Assembly (NCBI GenBank): GCA_017465625.1
Contig: JAFTVV010000030.1
Coordinates: 1 to 64,000, forward strand
Direction of reading: 5' to 3'
DNA: 64,000 nt
DNA from: Oscillospiraceae bacterium
GTDB lineage: Bacteria; Bacillota; Clostridia; Oscillospirales; Oscillospiraceae
The position numbers were made by a program, and so were the translations under genes. Under the pieces are notes generated by a model that was not told the origin of the DNA, did not search any database, and saw only the letters and a program-made list of their open reading frames with translations. Positions within the stretch are counted from its first letter, which is position 1. Each line of letters starts with the position of its first letter. This document shows positions 44,277-52,494 of the stretch, piece by piece.

Positions 44277-45890
44277 ATGGATGAACAGGCTGTGCAAATG
44301 ACAGCAAATCAAAAACGGGACAATGAACCGGTCGAAATTGATCTTTTGCGTTTGTGGAATGCACTGCGCAGAAAATTTTGGATGGTCATTATTGCCACCG
44401 TTTTGGCAGGTGTTTTGGCTTTTACATACACGATGTTTGCAGTCACACCGCTTTACAGGGCTACCGCCTTGTTTTATGTAAATAACAGTGATTTGTCTGT
44501 GGGCGATGCTTCTTTCAGCATCTCATCCGGCGACATTTCTACTTCAAAAAGTCTGGTTGCTTCTTATATTGTTATTTTGAACACCAGAGGCACCATCAAT
44601 GATGTGATTGATTATGCCGGCTCCGATCGCAGTTACGGTGAGGTGCGCGGGATGATCTCCGCAGCGGCGGTGAACGAAACCGAAATTTTTGCCGTGGATG
44701 TAACCAGTACAGACCCGGCAGAGGCAGAGAGTCTGGCAAATGCCATTGCCCACGTAATTCCCAAGCGGATTGCCACCATTATTGAAGGCTCCTCCGCCAA
44801 GGTTGTGGACTATGCTGTTCAGCCGTCTACCCCCTGTTCCCCCAGCTATACCAAAAACACCATGACCGGTCTGATGCTGGGCTTCTTGATCTCTGCACTG
44901 CTGATTGTTCTGGTGGAAGCCTTTGACGTAACCATCAAAGAAGAAGAGGACTTGGATCGTTGCTGCAAATATCCTGTATTGGCCAGCGTGCCCGATATGT
45001 CCAGCGACAGTAAAAAAGGCCGCTATTACTACCGTTCCTCCTATAAGCACAGCAGATATGCCTATGCCGACAAGGAACGGGGCAAGGGCCTCATTGGCAG
45101 CAACATTGGTTTTGCCGCATCGGAAGCCTATAAGATGCTGCGTACCAAAATCAAATACTCCTTTACGGATGACAATAAGTGCCACGTCATTGCTGTTTCT
45201 TCTGCAATGGCAGGCGAAGGCAAGAGTATATCTTCTGCCAACCTGGCGCATACACTGGCACAGTTTGGCGAACGGGTGCTTTTGATCGACTGCGATATGC
45301 GCCGTCCTACCGTGGCGGAAAAGCTGGGGCTGAGCAAGAGCCAGGGCCTTTCCGACTACCTGACCGGCACAATGGAGATCAACGGCTTGCTGCAGCGCTA
45401 CAGCAGCAAAGCCAACGATAACGTGTTCTACGTGATGTCCGCCGGTCCCAATCCCCCCAATCCCATGGAGCTTTTAAGCTCACCGAAGATGGAAACCCTG
45501 ATGAAGAGCCTGCGCAACCTGTTTGATTACATTGTGCTGGATTTGCCGCCTATTGGCGAAGTTTCTGATGCGTTGGTCTCTGCCCGTATTGCAGACGGCT
45601 TGCTTTTGGTGGTACGTCAGAACTACTGTAACCGCATTGCGCTGAAGGATGCGATTTGGCAGTTTGACTCCGTTGGCTGTAAGGTTTTGGGCGTGGTTGT
45701 AAACTGCTCCTATGACGATGCAAACAATAAGTATAAATACGGCAAGTACAAAAAATATGGCTACCGTTACTACCGGGGCAACCGCTACAGCCGTCAGTAC
45801 TACCGTCAGGCCTACGGTGCAGACCGGGCGGTGAAGGAGCGCACACCGCGTAATGCCAAAACCGACGCAAACTCTGAGCAAAAAGGGTGA
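44277..45890 (+). CDS. Polysaccharide co-polymerase fused to BY-type tyrosine kinase (Wzc-like, CpsC-CpsD fusion)
   Basis: The 537-residue protein regulates EPS chain length and phosphorylates itself on tyrosine. The Wzz domain spans about 20-230 with membrane segments at about 35-55 and 195-220. The kinase part has Walker A (SAMAGEGKSISSANLAH), Walker A' (VLLIDCDMRRP) and Walker B (DYIVLDLPPIGE). The C-terminus is a cluster of about 12 tyrosines in 40 residues (e.g. YGKYKKYGYRYYRG). Firmicutes usually keep the two halves as separate genes, so this fusion is less common there. The ATG at 44277 has GGAGG; the longer frame was rejected. Confidence 0.93.
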   Translation: MDEQAVQMTANQKRDNEPVEIDLLRLWNALRRKFWMVIIATVLAGVLAFTYTMFAVTPLYRATALFYVNNSDLSVGDASFSISSGDISTSKSLVASYIVILNTRGTINDVIDYAGSDRSYGEVRGMISAAAVNETEIFAVDVTSTDPAEAESLANAIAHVIPKRIATIIEGSSAKVVDYAVQPSTPCSPSYTKNTMTGLMLGFLISALLIVLVEAFDVTIKEEEDLDRCCKYPVLASVPDMSSDSKKGRYYYRSSYKHSRYAYADKERGKGLIGSNIGFAASEAYKMLRTKIKYSFTDDNKCHVIAVSSAMAGEGKSISSANLAHTLAQFGERVLLIDCDMRRPTVAEKLGLSKSQGLSDYLTGTMEINGLLQRYSSKANDNVFYVMSAGPNPPNPMELLSSPKMETLMKSLRNLFDYIVLDLPPIGEVSDALVSARIADGLLLVVRQNYCNRIALKDAIWQFDSVGCKVLGVVVNCSYDDANNKYKYGKYKKYGYRYYRGNRYSRQYYRQAYGADRAVKERTPRNAKTDANSEQKG

Positions 45891-46600
45891 GTTCGGTGAC
45901 GGACTTTCATACACACATTCTGCCGTGCGTGGACGACGGCAGCCAGTCCATGGAGCAATCCCTCCAAATGCTCTCTATGCAGATTCAGCAGGGAGTCGGT
46001 CGCGTGGTGCTCACGCCCCACTTCTATCCCCAGTATCAGGAGCTGGACGAATTTTTGCAGCAACGGGATGCGGCTTTTGATGCACTGCAGTCTGCGGTGA
46101 AAGATTTGCCGCAGTGTCCCAATCTGTATTTGGGCGCAGAGGTGCACTACTATGCAGGAATGAGCAATTCCGAGGAGCTTCGCCGCCTGACGGTGGGGAA
46201 TACCCCCTATATTTTAGTAGAGATGCCGGTCAGACCCTGGAACGATCGGGACTACCGGGAACTGGAGCAGATTCATCGGAAATTAGGGCTGATACCGATT
46301 ATTGCCCATTTGGACCGTTATTTAGGTCCGTTCAGGACAAAACGGATTTTCCGCCGTTTAGAGGCACTGCCCGTAAAGATTCAGGTAAATACCACCTTCT
46401 TTACGGAAAAAGCCACCTGCCGCAAGGCGCTCAGATACCTGCAGGCGGAAAGCATCCACTTTATTGGGTCCGATTGCCACAGCACAGAGCATCGCAAGCC
46501 CAATATGAAAGAGGCAACAGACAGAATATGCCGGGGCGCAGCTGAGCAGAAGCTTGCGTACCTGCAGTCCCAGGCAGAAGCTGTTTTTTGTAAAATGTAA
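45887..46600 (+). CDS. cpsB: Tyrosine-protein phosphatase CpsB/YwqE (PHP domain)
   Basis: This Mn-dependent phosphatase removes phosphate from the tyrosine cluster of the kinase encoded just upstream. The 237-residue PHP protein has DFHTHILPCVDDGS near its start, VLTPHFYPQ, LGAEVHYYAG, IAHLDRY and GSDCHSTEHRKPN, the ordered metal ligands. The start is GTG at 45887, overlapping the kinase stop (GTGA); a second GTG at 45896 would also fit the ribosome site AAGGG. It forms a phosphorylation cycle with the kinase. Confidence 0.93.
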   Translation: MSSVTDFHTHILPCVDDGSQSMEQSLQMLSMQIQQGVGRVVLTPHFYPQYQELDEFLQQRDAAFDALQSAVKDLPQCPNLYLGAEVHYYAGMSNSEELRRLTVGNTPYILVEMPVRPWNDRDYRELEQIHRKLGLIPIIAHLDRYLGPFRTKRIFRRLEALPVKIQVNTTFFTEKATCRKALRYLQAESIHFIGSDCHSTEHRKPNMKEATDRICRGAAEQKLAYLQSQAEAVFCKM

Positions 46601-46641
46601 TTTTTTGCCAATGGCAAATCAAATATTTTGGAGATGATATT

Positions 46642-47337
46642 ATGAAAAAGTTAGTGAACATCCTGTTGGTTTTGGTGATGCTTTTCAGCATTGCTGTACC
46701 TGCTGCAGCTGTTACCGACGATTTTGTGCCCAGCATTACCGACAAGGGCGCACCTGAGCTGGTGGAGCAAGGCACCGATGAAAACGGTCAGCCCATTTAC
46801 GGCCAGGTCGTAGACGCAGAAGGCAACTCTGTTTTCACCGTGGGTGAAGGCGTCATCCGTATTACTCCGCTTGCAGAGCTGGAAGAGCTGCGGGAGATTG
46901 ACGTGCCTGCTGCTGAAATGCTGGAATATGTTTTCGATTTCCTGCAGAAGAACAGCTATTACTTCGGCAAAAACACCGTTGTACGCGATTTGTTCGACGT
47001 CACGGTGCTCAGCAGTGAGTTGGAGGAAGCATTGGCACCCAAGGGTCAAACCATTACCCTGCGCTTCAACCTGCATGTTGCACCCGAGACGAAGCTGTCC
47101 GTCCGTTCCTACAAGAACGACGAGTGGGTAGACGTGGTGGATGTTGTGAATAACGGCGACGGCACTGTCAGTGTGACCTTCGAGGATTTCTGCCCTGTTG
47201 CATTCATCGTGGGTGATGTGCAGATTGCAGAGGAAAAGGGAAGCTGCATTTGGTGGATTGTGATCATTGCGGCTCTGCTGCTGATCGCTCTGCTGATCTT
47301 TTTACTGTGGCGCTCCAAGAAGAATAAGAAGGCCTAA
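46642..47337 (+). CDS. Membrane-anchored surface protein of unknown function
   Basis: A 231-residue protein with an N-terminal signal peptide (about 1-23), an acidic extracellular part, and a C-terminal membrane helix (about 203-224) followed by RSKKNKKA, a typical stop-transfer end without LPXTG. It lies between the phosphatase and the LCP ligase with no terminator, so it is probably part of the EPS attachment machinery or its regulation. No family is recognised. Mid-region QTITLRFNLHVAPETKLSVR looks like a beta sandwich. Confidence 0.72.
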   Translation: MKKLVNILLVLVMLFSIAVPAAAVTDDFVPSITDKGAPELVEQGTDENGQPIYGQVVDAEGNSVFTVGEGVIRITPLAELEELREIDVPAAEMLEYVFDFLQKNSYYFGKNTVVRDLFDVTVLSSELEEALAPKGQTITLRFNLHVAPETKLSVRSYKNDEWVDVVDVVNNGDGTVSVTFEDFCPVAFIVGDVQIAEEKGSCIWWIVIIAALLLIALLIFLLWRSKKNKKA

Positions 47338-47360
47338 TAAACAGGAAATGAGTTGGTGAA

Positions 47361-48335
47361 ATGAGCACAAGGCATCGTTTGCTGAAAGTGCTGGCAGTCA
47401 TCGCAATTGTTGTATTGGTTTTTGTAATTGCGTTTGCCGCACTGCACCTTGCGGAGTCCTCTTTGGTCAAGAAAAATCCGGTAGGGGAGCAGCACGTCTC
47501 CAAAACCATTATCCGGGACGGCGTGGCTTACTATCCCCGACAAGACATTACAACAGTGCTCCTGATGGGTATTGACGATTCGGGAGAGAAAGTCGGCGGT
47601 GTATCCTATCGCAATGATGGGCACGCGGATGTGCTGTTGCTTGCAGTTTTAGACGACACAAGTAAAACCTATAATATTATCTCTATTAACCGAGATTCTA
47701 TGGTCACAATGCCTGTTTTGGGCATTGGCGGTCGCCCTGCAGATACCCGTTACGGACAAATTGCGCTCAGCCATACTTACGGCGGCGGCTTGGAAGACAG
47801 CTGCGAAAATGTAAAAAAGACAGTATCCGACCTGCTTTGCGGTATTGGTATCGATTATTATGCCGCAATGAATATGGATGGTGTGCCTGTTCTGAATGAC
47901 GCAGTCGGCGGTGTTGAGGTGGAAGTCGTGGATGACTTCTCCGGTATTGATGATACGATTGCAATGGGTACAGTGGTGCTGCAAGGAGAGCAGGCGCTGA
48001 ATTTCGTGCGCATCCGTATGGGTGTGGGCGATCAGTTGAACCTGTCCCGTATGGATCGGCAGAAGGCCTTTATGGAAGGCTTTATCGATAAAATCCGTGG
48101 GCAGTCCGACCGATATTTGCTGGACCTGTATGATACAGTTTCCGACTACGTTGTAACCGACTGTAACGGCAATGCGATGGCAGATCTGGCAAGCCGTTTT
48201 GCGGAGTATACCTTGGATGAAATTGTTTATCTGAAGGGTGATAACGTAAAGGGTGAAGTCTTTATGGAGTACCATTTGGACGAGGATGCACTGGATCAAA
48301 TGACCATCGAACTTCTGTACGAACCCAAAAAATAA
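47361..48335 (+). CDS. LytR-CpsA-Psr (LCP) family protein, glycopolymer-peptidoglycan ligase
   Basis: This membrane-bound enzyme transfers undecaprenyl-linked polymer to peptidoglycan. The 324 residues comprise one N-terminal membrane helix (about 7-30) and an extracytoplasmic LCP domain (VLLMGIDDSGE, HADVLLLAVLD, INRDSMVTMP, SHTYGGG, GGVEVEVVDDF, and LNFVRIRMGVGDQLNLSRMDRQ). The conserved Asp and Arg residues that hold the pyrophosphate lipid are present. It is the last gene of the EPS locus and is followed by a strong terminator. Confidence 0.93.
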   Translation: MSTRHRLLKVLAVIAIVVLVFVIAFAALHLAESSLVKKNPVGEQHVSKTIIRDGVAYYPRQDITTVLLMGIDDSGEKVGGVSYRNDGHADVLLLAVLDDTSKTYNIISINRDSMVTMPVLGIGGRPADTRYGQIALSHTYGGGLEDSCENVKKTVSDLLCGIGIDYYAAMNMDGVPVLNDAVGGVEVEVVDDFSGIDDTIAMGTVVLQGEQALNFVRIRMGVGDQLNLSRMDRQKAFMEGFIDKIRGQSDRYLLDLYDTVSDYVVTDCNGNAMADLASRFAEYTLDEIVYLKGDNVKGEVFMEYHLDEDALDQMTIELLYEPKK

Positions 48336-48339
48336 TATA

Positions 48340-48385
48340 AAACTGCAAAGGGGTACCTCAGAGAGGTACCCCTTTGCAGTTTTAG
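48340..48385 (+). terminator. Terminator ending the exopolysaccharide locus
   Basis: Perfect 20-bp stem (arms 48340-48359 and 48363-48382) with a 3-base loop and a short T run. Confidence 0.92.
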
Positions 48386-48431
48386 GTCAAGGGACAGCAT
48401 ATTTTGACGTTCAAATAACCCGATTTCCTTG

Positions 48432-48459
48432 TTGCAATTATGAAAAAAACCGCTATAAT
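48432..48459 (+). promoter_or_regulatory. Promoter of the fucose/sugar catabolic operon
   Basis: TTGCAA, 16-bp spacer, TATAAT. It is about 70 bases upstream of the first gene of the operon. No operator palindrome is obvious. Confidence 0.72.
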
Positions 48460-48530
48460 GGACGGTAGAACAGAATGCATACAGCCCGTGATTTATGGGC
48501 GTATGATCTGATGAGAAAGGATTGTGTCAA

Positions 48531-49556
48531 ATGCAGGAATTTCCATATCGCGCGAACCATGCGGTGATTGCGCTGGAATCGTCGTCGCACTACATTTGGG
48601 ACTGCTCGGTGATTTATGCCGAGGGCAAGTACCATATGTTTTCCTCTCGTTGGCCCCGTGAGCTGGGCTTCGGCTGGAACTGGGTGTACAACTCGGAAAT
48701 TGCCCATTTTGTGTCTGATCAACCGGAAGGGCCTTATACCTTCCTGCGCGTGGTTTTGCCCCGCCGCGGACGGGAATATTTTGACGGAATGAATACCCAC
48801 AATACCTGCGTCCGCTATTGGAACGGCAAGTATTATCTCTATTATATGGGCACTACCTACGGCGGCCCGATTCCGCAGGAAGAGCAATCTCCGGAACGGA
48901 ATGTGGAAGTGTGGAATCGGAAGCGTGTTGGTGTTGCGGTGGCAGATTCCATTTACGGGGAATTTGTCCGCCAGGATCACCCGGCACTGGAACCCCGTGG
49001 CTGCCAGTGGTGGGATTGCACCATTACCACCAATCCTGCGGTTGCTATTTTGCCCAGTGGAAAGACTTATATGATTTACAAGTCCCGTTCCCACGCCGGT
49101 GCAACACTGAAGCTGGGCATTGCGGTGGCAGACCGTCCCGACGGCCCGTTTGTGCGCTTGAGCGATGAGCCGATTCTGGCGATGGAGCATCCGGATATGC
49201 ACGTGGAAGACCCCTTCCTGTGGTACGATGCCAAGCGAGAAAAGTTCTGCGTGATTGCAAAGGACGACAGCAAAAACGGCCACTATGGCGTAACCGGTGA
49301 GTGGGGCTGCGGCTTCTATGCGGAAAGTGATGATTGCATCCATTTTACCATTCCGGAGGATTCCAAAGTATTCTCCCGTTCTGTCCACTGGGCGGACGGA
49401 ACAACCACCCAGCAGGGCAATATGGAGCGTACCTGGGTGCTGTTTGATGAGGACGGAAAGCCTGCATATCTCTTTAACGCCAGCGGCGCAGGTTCAAGTC
49501 CCTATAGTTTTGAAGGCAAAACCTACGTGGTTGCCCAAAAGTTTGAAAAGATCTGA
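48531..49556 (+). CDS. Glycoside hydrolase-like protein, five-bladed beta-propeller (GH43/GH117-like)
   Basis: A 341-residue protein with no signal peptide, so it is cytosolic. Repeated beta-propeller blades are visible, such as WDCSVIYAEGKYHMFSSRW (first-blade Asp), CVRYWNGKYYLYYMG, GKTYMIYKSRSH, and HVEDPFLWYDAKREKFCVI (second acidic motif with Glu-Asp). The pattern suits retaining or inverting furanosidases of the GH-F/GH-J type, but the CAZy family is uncertain. The ATG at 48531 follows AAAGG; the TTG at 48522 was rejected. It starts the operon, so it probably trims an oligosaccharide taken up by the cell. Confidence 0.72.
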   Translation: MQEFPYRANHAVIALESSSHYIWDCSVIYAEGKYHMFSSRWPRELGFGWNWVYNSEIAHFVSDQPEGPYTFLRVVLPRRGREYFDGMNTHNTCVRYWNGKYYLYYMGTTYGGPIPQEEQSPERNVEVWNRKRVGVAVADSIYGEFVRQDHPALEPRGCQWWDCTITTNPAVAILPSGKTYMIYKSRSHAGATLKLGIAVADRPDGPFVRLSDEPILAMEHPDMHVEDPFLWYDAKREKFCVIAKDDSKNGHYGVTGEWGCGFYAESDDCIHFTIPEDSKVFSRSVHWADGTTTQQGNMERTWVLFDEDGKPAYLFNASGAGSSPYSFEGKTYVVAQKFEKI

Positions 49557-49570
49557 TTGGAGAATATATT

Positions 49571-50125
49571 ATGAAAAAGGTTGTATTGTTAGGCGATTCC
49601 ATCCGTATGATCGGCTATGGCCGTAAAGTACCGGAAATGCTGGGCGACGAGTATACCGTATGGCAAAGTGAGGACAACTGCCGCTTTGTCAAGTATACTC
49701 TGCGGATGCTTTTCGAGTGGAGAGATAATATTAAGGACGCAGACATTATCCACTGGAATAACGGCCTGTGGGATACCTCCACCGGACTGTTTGACGATGG
49801 GGGAAAGCCCTTCACCGATGAAGAGGAATATGTTGCCAATATGCTGCGCGTGGCAGAGGAACTGCTGAAAATCACCCCCAACGTGATTTTCGCCACCACC
49901 ACCCCTGTCCACCCGGAATATCCGTATAACAGCAACGAGGTTATTAAGCGCTATAATGCCGTCCTCGTACCCAAGCTGCAAAAAATGGGCATTCGCATTA
50001 ACGATCTGCACAGCTTGATTTCTCAGGATGTGGAAGGCTACATCTGCGAGGACCAGATTCACCTGAATGAAAAGGGTGCGATGCTTTGCGCCGAGCAGGT
50101 AGTAAATGCCATTCGCTCCATTTAA
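49571..50125 (+). CDS. SGNH/GDSL hydrolase (esterase), first copy
   Basis: A 184-residue cytosolic esterase-like protein. LLGDSIR carries the nucleophile Ser of block I; WNNGLWD has Asn/Gly of block III; and the C-terminal DQIHLNEKG holds the catalytic Asp-x-x-His. Such enzymes remove acetyl groups from carbohydrates. The ATG follows GGAGAATATATT. A second SGNH gene lies 0.7 kb on (50857-51471), so the operon has two esterases, consistent with an acetylated glycan. Confidence 0.85.
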   Translation: MKKVVLLGDSIRMIGYGRKVPEMLGDEYTVWQSEDNCRFVKYTLRMLFEWRDNIKDADIIHWNNGLWDTSTGLFDDGGKPFTDEEEYVANMLRVAEELLKITPNVIFATTTPVHPEYPYNSNEVIKRYNAVLVPKLQKMGIRINDLHSLISQDVEGYICEDQIHLNEKGAMLCAEQVVNAIRSI

Positions 50126-50170
50126 ATACATAGAAAAACCGTTTTTAAAAATAAATCTGGAGGATTGATT

Positions 50171-50857
50171 ATGAAACGTTCCGAAATCAACAAAGCACTC
50201 AAAGAGCTGGAAGCTGCCTGCGAGCAGTACCGCTGCTACCTGCCCCCCTTCTGCCATTTCACCCCTGAGCAGTGGCAGTCTATCGGTCACGAGTATGATG
50301 AGGTTCGCGACTGTATGCTGGGCTGGGACATTACCGACTACGGTATGGGCGACTTTGAGAAGATGGGCTTCTCCCTGATCACCATTCGCAACGGCAACCG
50401 TGCAATGGCAGACAAGTATCCCAAGGTTTATGCAGAAAAGCTGCTGTACCTGAAGGATGGCCAGTATGCACCCAACCACTTCCACTGGTATAAAACCGAG
50501 GATATTATCAACCGTGGCGGCGGAAACGTGCTGATTCGTGTGTACAACAGCCTGCCCAACGAGGAAATTGACTACGAATCCGATGTTACCGTGCACACCG
50601 ACGGCCGTACATACACCGTGCCTGCCGGCAGTCAGATTCGCCTGACGCCCGGTGAGAGCATCCATATTCAGCAGTTTTTGTACCACGACTTCACCGTAGA
50701 GCCCGGCTCCGGCAACGTTCTGCTGGGCGAAGTCAGCCAGTGCAACGACGACAATACCGACAACCGCTTCAATCCTCCTGTGGGTCGTTTCCCCACCATC
50801 GAGGAAGATGAAGCACCTTATCGTCTGTTGTGCAACGAGTATCCGGAGGCAAAATAA
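50171..50857 (+). CDS. D-lyxose isomerase family protein (D-lyxose/D-mannose ketol-isomerase)
   Basis: A 228-residue cupin isomerase interconverting D-lyxose/D-xylulose or D-mannose/D-fructose. The cupin metal motif is NHFHWYKTEDI (two His, one Glu), with a later YHDFTVEPG His. The N-terminus KRSEINKALKELEAACEQYR matches the family. I chose the ATG at 50171 behind GGAGGATTG. The stop and the next ATG share one base. In the operon it may supply xylulose or fructose to the PfkB kinase downstream; this is inference. Confidence 0.87.
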   Translation: MKRSEINKALKELEAACEQYRCYLPPFCHFTPEQWQSIGHEYDEVRDCMLGWDITDYGMGDFEKMGFSLITIRNGNRAMADKYPKVYAEKLLYLKDGQYAPNHFHWYKTEDIINRGGGNVLIRVYNSLPNEEIDYESDVTVHTDGRTYTVPAGSQIRLTPGESIHIQQFLYHDFTVEPGSGNVLLGEVSQCNDDNTDNRFNPPVGRFPTIEEDEAPYRLLCNEYPEAK

Positions 50858-51471
50858 TGAAAATTCTGTTTCAGGGAGACAGCATCACAGATGCCGGACG
50901 TGATTACGCCAACCCCCACAACTTAGGCGGTGGCTACCCCAAATATGCTGCAGAGCTGCTCAAAGCCCAACATCCCGACATTTCCTTCGAGTTCGTAAAT
51001 TTGGGTATCAGCGGCAATCAGACCAAGGATTTGTTGGCACGGGTGGAAGCGGATTTTGTGGATATCCAGCCGGATGTGGTGTCGATTATGATTGGCATCA
51101 ATGACGTATGGCATCACGCGGAAGACCGTTCGTGGATTCCCCATGAGGTGTTTGAAAACCGCTACCGTCAGGTTCTGCAGGCCATCAAGGAGCGCACCAA
51201 TGCCAAAATTATGATCATTGAACCGTTTTTGATTCCTGTGGAGGACAAACTGTTTTTCCGTGAGGATTTGTCACCGAAGATTGAGATCATCCGCAAACTG
51301 GCAAGAGAATATGCGGATGTCTATCTGCCCACAGATGGATTGCTTCACGCCGCAATGATTGGCAAAGAGCCCACACTGTTTGCCGCGGACGGCGTGCATC
51401 CCACCCAATACGGGGCAGAATATATCGGGCAGCTGTACGCACTGTACATTGCACCCCTGATCAAAGCTTGA
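50857..51471 (+). CDS. SGNH/GDSL hydrolase, second copy
   Basis: A 204-residue cytosolic esterase-like protein of the lysophospholipase/carbohydrate esterase type. Blocks in order: FQGDSITDAGRD (nucleophile Ser), NLGISGNQT (Gly), MIGINDVWH (Asn) and DGVHPTQYG (catalytic Asp and His). It begins on the last base of the isomerase stop. Together with 49571-50125 it makes two different deacetylases in a single operon. Confidence 0.9.
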   Translation: MKILFQGDSITDAGRDYANPHNLGGGYPKYAAELLKAQHPDISFEFVNLGISGNQTKDLLARVEADFVDIQPDVVSIMIGINDVWHHAEDRSWIPHEVFENRYRQVLQAIKERTNAKIMIIEPFLIPVEDKLFFREDLSPKIEIIRKLAREYADVYLPTDGLLHAAMIGKEPTLFAADGVHPTQYGAEYIGQLYALYIAPLIKA

Positions 51472-51490
51472 GTAATAAGGAGATATTCCG

Positions 51491-52435
51491 ATGGATGTAG
51501 TTGCATTGGGCGAATTGCTGATTGATTTCGCCACCATTACCAAAGACGAGGATGGCTACCCCACTATGGCGGCCCATCCCGGCGGCGCACCTGCAAATTT
51601 TCTGGCGGCGCTGACCAAATTCGGCTGCAAGACAGCACTGCTGGGCAAGGTGGGCAATGATGCCTTCGGCAAGCTGCTCATTGGCACGCTGGCAAAGGCG
51701 GGCATTGAGACCTCCGGCCTGATTGTGGCAGAGGATGTATTTACCACACTGGCTTTTGTCACCTTCGATGACAGCGGTGACCGTTCCTTTAGCTTTGCCC
51801 GTAAACCCGGTGCAGATACCCGTATGGCTTACGAAGAGCTGAATTTAAAGCTGATTGAGGAAGCAAAAGTGTTCCATTTCGGCACACTGTCCCTGACCGA
51901 CGAGCCTGCCCGTACCGCCACCTATAAAGCGGTCGATTATGCTAAGAGCCTGGGTAAGCTGATTACCTACGATCCCAACCTGCGCAAACCCTTGTGGAGC
52001 AGTATGGATGAGTGCAAAAAGCAGCTGCTGTGGGGTCTGAGTCAGGCGGATGTGGTCAAAATCAGCGACGAGGAAGTGGAATTCCTGTTTGGCTGTACCC
52101 CTGAAGAGGGCGCAGACAAGCTGCTGAACGAATTTGGTGTGACGCTGGCAATGGTCACCTTAGGACCGAACGGCGCATACCTGAAAAACAAAACCGCCTG
52201 CACCTACGTGCAGTGCCCCAAGGTGCATCCCATCGATACCACCGGTGCAGGAGACATCTTTGGCGGCAGTGCAGTGAGCCGTCTACTGAAGCTGGGCAAG
52301 AATCCCGGTGAGCTGGGTGCAGAGGAACTGCGTTATGTGGGCAGCTTTGCCTCTACTGCGGCAAGCCTTTCCACAGAAAAGCAGGGCGGCATTTCCAGTA
52401 TCCCCGAAGAAGCAGACGTACTGGCACGCATTTAA
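51491..52435 (+). CDS. PfkB-family carbohydrate kinase (fructokinase-like)
   Basis: A 314-residue sugar kinase. Motif 1 is HPGGAPANFLAALTKFG and the C-terminal motif 2 is DTTGAGDIFGGS, with catalytic Asp in GAGD. The N-terminus DVVALGELLIDF is the ribokinase/fructokinase start. It likely phosphorylates the ketose produced by the isomerases (fructose, xylulose, ribulose or fuculose are possible). Its presence in place of an FGGY fuculokinase is notable. The ATG follows AAGGAGATATTCC. Confidence 0.93.
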   Translation: MDVVALGELLIDFATITKDEDGYPTMAAHPGGAPANFLAALTKFGCKTALLGKVGNDAFGKLLIGTLAKAGIETSGLIVAEDVFTTLAFVTFDDSGDRSFSFARKPGADTRMAYEELNLKLIEEAKVFHFGTLSLTDEPARTATYKAVDYAKSLGKLITYDPNLRKPLWSSMDECKKQLLWGLSQADVVKISDEEVEFLFGCTPEEGADKLLNEFGVTLAMVTLGPNGAYLKNKTACTYVQCPKVHPIDTTGAGDIFGGSAVSRLLKLGKNPGELGAEELRYVGSFASTAASLSTEKQGGISSIPEEADVLARI

Positions 52436-52494
52436 GCAGTTTAAATGTAAAACCGCTGTAAGACAGCAACACATAAAACTTTGGAGGAATATAT

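Noticed and set aside
16744..48335. Prophage or integrative element carrying the EPS genes
   Set aside because: No integrase, terminase, relaxase or boundary repeat was found; gene order is that of a chromosomal EPS locus.
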